A DNA stretch of 38,734 nt from positions 1-38,734 of the forward strand of contig DYFW01000009.1 in NCBI GenBank assembly GCA_020725005.1, read 5' to 3'. Origin of the DNA: Thiobacillus denitrificans (GTDB taxonomy: Bacteria; Pseudomonadota; Gammaproteobacteria; Burkholderiales; Thiobacillaceae). Of this stretch, positions 35,301 to 38,734 are shown one piece after another. Made by a program: the position numbers and the translations under genes. The first letter of the stretch is position 1; each line of letters starts with the position of its first letter. Under the pieces are notes generated by a model. It was not told where the DNA came from and ran no database searches. It saw only the letters and a list, made by a program, of their open reading frames with translations.

Positions 35301-38031
35301 CGACCGGCGCCGGCGGTATGGCGTATTCGATGATGGCGCCAACATCCGGCAGCGCGAGCGTGCTGGCCTCGCCGACGTCCACGCCGGCGTCCGCGCCGGC
35401 CGCCGCTTCGACCGGCGCATCGCCGGTGCCGGGCGCGACCGCGCTGGCCGCCTGTTCTGCCGCCTGTTCTGCCGCCTGTTCTGCCGCCGGTTCTGCCTCA
35501 GGCTCCGCGCCGCTGGACGCCATCACGGCTTCCGCCCTGGCGGCCGGCGGGGTGGCCACTTCGATCACGGCGGCAAATGCGGTCGCCTCCATCGGCAGGC
35601 TTGCCCCGGACGACGGCTCGAACGCCTCGACCGGTGCGGCGGCGGCTTCGGGCCGGGCCTCGTCGGCCGGCGCCGCCGGCGCTGCGGGCGCGCGCATGTC
35701 GCCGAGCGGCTGGCCAGCGGCTACCCGGTCGACCGCCGCCAGCCACGCTGTCAGCGGCAGTTCGACGGGCGCGTTGGCCTCCAGCGCGTCGACCCAGGTC
35801 TGGAACTGGCCGCGCGCGTACTCGATGAGGTGCAAGAGGTCGGCGCTGGCAGGCCGGTTCTCGGCAAGCCAGCCGTTCATCAGTTGTTCGTGGCGCCAGG
35901 CGGTCTCGCCGAAATCGGTCAACCCGACCATGCGGCCGCTGCCCTTGAGGGTATGGAAGCCACGGCGCACGACGGTGAGCGCCTCGCGATCGTCGGGCCG
36001 GCTCTGGCAGGCGCTGGCGGCCTCGCCCATGTTGGCGAGCACTTCGTTGGCTTCCTCAAGGAAGATTTCCAACAGTTCGGGGTCGCTCTCGCCGGGAATG
36101 CTGACGCAATACGGCGCATCGTCTGCGGCAACCGCATTTTCAGTCGCTCCGGCGATCGCTTCTTCGGACGCCGCCGCGGGTGTCTCCACGGCAGCGGGCC
36201 CGGGCTGCGCCGCCGCATTCTCCTCCACGGCTAGCGCCGGCGCCTCAACTAATTTTTTTTTTGCAGCGTCGTCCTCGCCGATGTCCACCAGGCCGAGTTC
36301 ACTCGGGGCAGGCTCTGCCGCCACGTCCGCGGCAGGCCCGGCGTCGGCATCGAGCAGACCGAACTCGAGCAGGGCGGGACGCAGGATCGCCACCGCGTCA
36401 CTGCGGCCGGCGCAATACGATTCCACGAACAGGCCGAGGCTGGAGAAGGCGTCGGCCAGGCGATTGCGCATGGCTTCGTCGGGTTCGCCTTCGCTGACGT
36501 AAGCCTGCGTCGCGGCGGTCGCCGCGGCCAGCAGCCGGGCGGCGTCGGGGAGTTCGAGCATGGTCAGCGCACCCTGCGCCTGCTGCGCCAGCGCGGGCAA
36601 GCCTGCCAAGCCTTGACGTTCGCCGGCGTCGCGGAAGAAGGCGTCGAGCGCCTCTTCCATCTGGCGCAGGTTCTGCCCGACTTCCTGCGCCATGTGCACC
36701 AGCATGTCGCGCTCCGCCTCGCGCTGCGTGGCGGTCTCGACGATGCTCGCCGGCAGGGCGCGGCCTTCGATCAGGGCGCGCAGGCGCGCCTGTTGGTTTT
36801 CCGCGCGCGCGGCAAAATCGGCGTGCAGCACGTCCTCGTTCTCGACGCCGTTCTGCATCAGGAGGAGGGTGGCGGCGACTTCCAGGCTGGCCTGCTCGCG
36901 CGCCTCGCCTTCGCGTTCGGCGCTCGTTCGTGCGGCGGCGCCGAGTTCCTCGAGCAGGCCGGACAGCCCGCTCTGCTCGAGCATCTGCGCCTGCGGCTGC
37001 ATGCGCGCGAGCTGCGTCAGGAATTGTTCGAGCTGGCCGGCGTCGCCCTCGACAAAGGCGTGCCATTGTTCGCGCGCGGCCTTGATGCCGGACAGCAGGG
37101 TGTCCAGCACCGGGCGCATGCGCGCCAGCGTTTCGGGGTCGAGCATGCCGCGGCCGGGCAGGTAGCGGTCGAGGCCAAGCGCCGAGCGCACCTCGGCGGC
37201 GCGCCCGCCGATGGCCTGGCTCTTGGCAACGAAGAACAGCGCCTCGCGCATGAGCGTCTCGCCGACCTCGGGCGAGCCCTCCATCAGGCGACGCATCTGC
37301 AGGTCGACGCGCGCGAGCAGCTTCTTGACATGGAAATCGGCCTCGACGCCGTGCGCGATCAGGCTGTCGAGGAAGCCGACGCTCGCCCACCAGAAGGTCT
37401 GCGCGGCTTCCGAAGGCACGATGCGTTCGATCGACGCGAGCGCATCGCGCATGCGGCGCAGGCCCTCGTCGGCGCCGGCGTTGCGCAGGAAGGCGAGCAG
37501 GCCGCGCTGGAACTGGGCGCGGATCGCCTTGACCTCGGCGGCGAGTGCTTCCTGCGACAGGCCGGCGCCGGCCGGGCGGCCGCCCATCTGCGCGCGCAGG
37601 TCGGGGAAGAAAAGCTCGCCCTCGAATACCTGCTCGGCGCCCTGCAGCTCGCGCAGGCGCTTGTACAGCGGAAACAAGGCAAGTTCGCCGCTGCCGCGGC
37701 CGTCGGCGAGATCCTTGACCCAGCGCTGCAAGCCTTCGAGCGCATTGCGCAGGGCGCGCAGCATGGCGTCGTCGGCGGGCAGGCGGTTGTCCGACACGTC
37801 GTCGAGACAGGCCTCGAGCGTGCCGGCCAGCGTGGCCGCGCCTTCCAGCCCGACCATGCGCAGCGCGCCGGTCGCCTGGTGCGCGTCGTCGCGGGCCAGG
37901 CGCAGGGCATTGCTCAGATCGGCGTCGACGCTGTAGGCCTGGATGCGTCCGAGGGCAGCGGCCAGGGCGGCGTCGATGTCGGCGCGCACCCAGTTCAGCG
38001 GGCCGGTGTCGTAATCGAAAGTGGCGCTCAT
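32368..38031 (-). CDS. chpA: Hybrid CheA-type chemosensory kinase ChpA/PilL
   Basis: The 1887-residue histidine kinase of the twitching-motility (Pil-Chp) system. An N-terminal FimL-like part (about 1-570) includes an Hpt-like AHQATGALRMVG with His51. Three clear Hpt sites follow: His693 (HTLKGSGRMVG), His977 (HTLAGIAGTAG) and His1156 (HTIKGSARMVG). Then come the dimerisation/kinase region from about 1278, the N-box NALAHG (about 1467), GRGVGMDVVK, a CheW-like domain (about 1575-1710) and a receiver with Asp1812 in LLDVEMPRMDG. Ala/Pro/Glu-rich linkers join the Hpt units. An A10 run and a 12-base tandem repeat lie in the linkers. It follows pilJ by 67 bases. Confidence 0.93.
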   Translation of the reverse strand: MSATFDYDTGPLNWVRADIDAALAAALGRIQAYSVDADLSNALRLARDDAHQATGALRMVGLEGAATLAGTLEACLDDVSDNRLPADDAMLRALRNALEGLQRWVKDLADGRGSGELALFPLYKRLRELQGAEQVFEGELFFPDLRAQMGGRPAGAGLSQEALAAEVKAIRAQFQRGLLAFLRNAGADEGLRRMRDALASIERIVPSEAAQTFWWASVGFLDSLIAHGVEADFHVKKLLARVDLQMRRLMEGSPEVGETLMREALFFVAKSQAIGGRAAEVRSALGLDRYLPGRGMLDPETLARMRPVLDTLLSGIKAAREQWHAFVEGDAGQLEQFLTQLARMQPQAQMLEQSGLSGLLEELGAAARTSAEREGEAREQASLEVAATLLLMQNGVENEDVLHADFAARAENQQARLRALIEGRALPASIVETATQREAERDMLVHMAQEVGQNLRQMEEALDAFFRDAGERQGLAGLPALAQQAQGALTMLELPDAARLLAAATAATQAYVSEGEPDEAMRNRLADAFSSLGLFVESYCAGRSDAVAILRPALLEFGLLDADAGPAADVAAEPAPSELGLVDIGEDDAAKKKLVEAPALAVEENAAAQPGPAAVETPAAASEEAIAGATENAVAADDAPYCVSIPGESDPELLEIFLEEANEVLANMGEAASACQSRPDDREALTVVRRGFHTLKGSGRMVGLTDFGETAWRHEQLMNGWLAENRPASADLLHLIEYARGQFQTWVDALEANAPVELPLTAWLAAVDRVAAGQPLGDMRAPAAPAAPADEARPEAAAAPVEAFEPSSGASLPMEATAFAAVIEVATPPAARAEAVMASSGAEPEAEPAAEQAAEQAAEQAASAVAPGTGDAPVEAAAGADAGVDVGEASTLALPDVGAIIEYAIPPAPVEAALPVEPVEAAVPDEICIGPVCLSAGLYEIFLTEAQQRLAVLKEEAERLAEAPGSAVSEPARRAIHTLAGIAGTAGIGVLSELSHAFELYWNRFAHAALPASHLPLVQDTVVRLHDMVASIERGMLPEGANDLIATLGELEDEQPAVVEEAAPAAEAPAPPEPVHPPETPAVRLDVGSMLPEVRPAKPSPVFERREVADEIDDQLLPIFLEEAETLLPDTAAQLRAWAEAPADDAARAALRRNLHTIKGSARMVGAMRLGELTHVMESRVIAVIEGQLAASRDVFDTLEAQFDRVVDGVERMKRGERASLAEEAAAETPLRAPVEPVLTHSETAHGVTITVDTTAGAAAPAPAAASTAAQPAGRDANALTLRVRADWVDRMVNQAGEVAIARSRIESEIFAFKRHVGELSDALARLRGHIREVEIQAESQMQATFLSQGSAEKFDPLEFDRFTRFQEVTRFLAESVNDISTVQHILMARLGEADAALIQQTRLNRELQQDLLRVRMVPLHSVADRLYRTVRQTARDVGKRAQLDIQGGEIEIDRSVLEKVTAPLEHLLRNALAHGIEAPEARAAAGKPEFGEIVLTARQAGNEMVLTVKDDGAGLNYARIREKAEASGLLLPGVEPTEPLLAQMIFAAGFTTAETVSQVAGRGVGMDVVKSEISALGGRIDIASTPGAGTTFSIYLPLTLAMTQAVIVHAARHDFALPTTLVQQVLELKPAELDEAMRAGAVEWRGGRYPFAYLPHLLGEAEAVHEVQRYNPVVLMQSGNSLAAVLVDSIEGTREIVVKNIGPQLARITGVAGATVRGDGRVMLILNPVPLVQRWASQPRSAMERAVPAEAAEISAALQPPMVLVVDDSLTVRKITTRLLTREGFRVDSAKDGVDALEKMHDLVPDVVLLDVEMPRMDGFELARVMRADPRLKAVPIIMITSRTADKHRSHAMEIGVNVYLGKPYQEQQLLDHIARQLGQAVAEPA
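35448..35495 (-). repeat. Four-copy 12-bp tandem repeat inside chpA
   Basis: CCGCCTGTTCTG occurs three times and then once with one change (CCGCCGGTTCTG). It encodes the linker AEQAAEQAAEQAA. Copy number can vary without shifting the frame. Confidence 0.85.
36253..36262 (-). repeat. A10 homopolymer (coding strand) inside chpA
   Basis: Ten consecutive A on the coding strand (T on the plus strand) in a very GC-rich gene, encoding the lysines of DDAAKKKLVEA near residue 590. A change of one base would end translation early. Confidence 0.85.
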
Positions 38032-38072
38032 CGTATGGGTTTCCCGGAGATGGTTGCAGGGGCGCGGTCGGC

Positions 38073-38093
38073 GGGCCGCGACAGCCGCGGCCC
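38073..38093 (-). other. Hairpin between pilJ and chpA
   Basis: GGGCCGCG and CGCGGCCC pair around a 5-base loop in the 67-base gap. Without a T-run it is more likely an RNA-stability or attenuation element than a full terminator. Confidence 0.45.
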
Positions 38094-38098
38094 TGCGG

Positions 38099-38734
38099 TC
38101 AGGCGAGCTTGAAGCCCGAGACCGAGCTCTTCAGTTCCTGCGCAAGTTGCTTTAAGCCGCCGATCGACTCGGCGGTCATCTGGGTGCCTTCGGCGGTCTG
38201 CGCGGAAATCGCCTTGATGTCCTGCATCGTCTCCGCCACCCTGGAGGTCGACTCGGCCTGCATCTGCGTCGCCGAGGAAATGTCCGCGATCAGCGTCGCG
38301 AGCTTTTTCGACACGTCGCCGATCTCTGCCAGCGTCTGGCCTGCGGCGTCCGACAGCTTGGCGCCCTCGACCACGCCCTGGGTCGAGATTTCCATCGCCG
38401 CCACGGTGTCCTGGGTATCGGACTGAATCGTCTTGACGATCGCGGCGATCTGCTTGGTCGCGTCCGCCGAGCGTTCCGCCAGGCGCTGCACTTCCTCCGC
38501 CACCACCGAGAAGCCGCGTCCCGCTTCGCCGGCGGACGCCGCCTGGATGGCGGCGTTCAACGCCAGCACGTTGGTCTGCTCGGTAATGTCGGAAATCAGT
38601 TCCACGATTTCGCCGATCTCCTGCGAGGATTCGCCGAGGCGCTTGATCCGCTTGGAGGTTTCCTGGATCTGCTCGCGCAGGGTGTTCATGCTGGCGATGG
38701 CGTTGGCCACCGCCTGCTGGCCCTTCTCGGCGGC
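38099..38734 (-). CDS. pilJ: Methyl-accepting chemotaxis protein PilJ, C-terminal part (cut by window edge)
   Basis: The last 211 residues of a chemoreceptor. The signalling-tip hairpin [20 protein letters not shown] with [20 protein letters not shown] is present, flanked by long coiled-coil helices, and it ends SSVSGFKLA. PilJ senses the type IV pilus state and controls the ChpA kinase encoded next. The [12 protein letters not shown] tip is typical of PilJ, and the following chpA confirms it. The sensor and membrane part lies outside the window. Confidence 0.9.
   Translation of the reverse strand, partial: AAEKGQQAVANAIASMNTLREQIQETSKRIKRLGESSQEIGEIVELISDITEQTNVLALNAAIQAASAGEAGRGFSVVAEEVQRLAERSADATKQIAAIVKTIQSDTQDTVAAMEISTQGVVEGAKLSDAAGQTLAEIGDVSKKLATLIADISSATQMQAESTSRVAETMQDIKAISAQTAEGTQMTAESIGGLKQLAQELKSSVSGFKLA

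Noticed and set aside
32398-36234. Open frame of 1278 codons on the plus strand
   Set aside because: It is antisense to chpA, whose domains are unambiguous. It has no recognisable protein motif and follows from high GC content and codon bias.

Overview
The window is GC-rich chromosomal DNA with tightly packed genes. It carries no rRNA, tRNA, CRISPR array, insertion sequence or phage gene that I can recognise. The gene set (glnA, mtgA, msbA, a DksA lacking most zinc cysteines, dapF-DUF484-xerC, hslVU, an S-adenosylhomocysteine riboswitch on ahcY, and a pilJ-chpA twitching-motility chemosensory pair) points to a Gram-negative betaproteobacterium, perhaps near Thiobacillus or other Nitrosomonadales. 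The placement is inference from gene content and order, not a phylogeny.

Layout. 1-816 (minus) is the 5' part of glnA, preceded by a sigma-54 type promoter and two NtrC-like sites placed as in the classical enterobacterial glnA promoter. 1090-7224 (plus) holds a rhodanese, aroE, mtgA, mgtE, msbA and a TtcA-like PP-loop enzyme, mostly with overlapping ends. 7296-8408 (plus) is a class V aminotransferase. It converges on a methyl-cycle block on the minus strand (8472-13521): metK and a cation/Ca exchanger, then a separately promoted SAH riboswitch-ahcY-small membrane protein-metF operon. The metK leader carries a nested inverted repeat next to the ribosome binding site.

13684-18791 (plus) is a chain of overlapping genes: two LpxL-type acyltransferases, a GNAT acetyltransferase, a CoA-binding protein, dapF, DUF484 and xerC. 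A PPK2 polyphosphate kinase and a lipoprotein (18840-20197, minus) follow. Divergent from these is a long compact run (20383-26662, plus): dksA, a COG0523 GTPase with CxCC motif, a YidD-like protein, a small secreted Cys/His protein, a porin-like outer-membrane protein, a zinc-type ABC binding protein and permease, and a tandem-STAS protein. The run looks like a zinc-homeostasis locus, but no ABC ATPase gene is present. hslV-hslU, an UPF0114 membrane protein and two uncharacterised soluble proteins (608 and 351 aa) complete the plus-strand half. From 32368 to the end (minus) lie chpA/pilL, a 1887-residue hybrid CheA with at least three Hpt sites and a receiver, and the 3' end of pilJ.

Most genes are ordinary housekeeping genes. 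The parts most worth attention are the metK leader structure, the SAH riboswitch with a possible alternative pairing, the zinc-type cluster built around a cysteine-poor DksA and an out-of-place YidD, the duplicated STAS protein, the two unknown proteins after hslU, and an A10 homopolymer inside chpA. I did not find an obviously new defence or mobile system.
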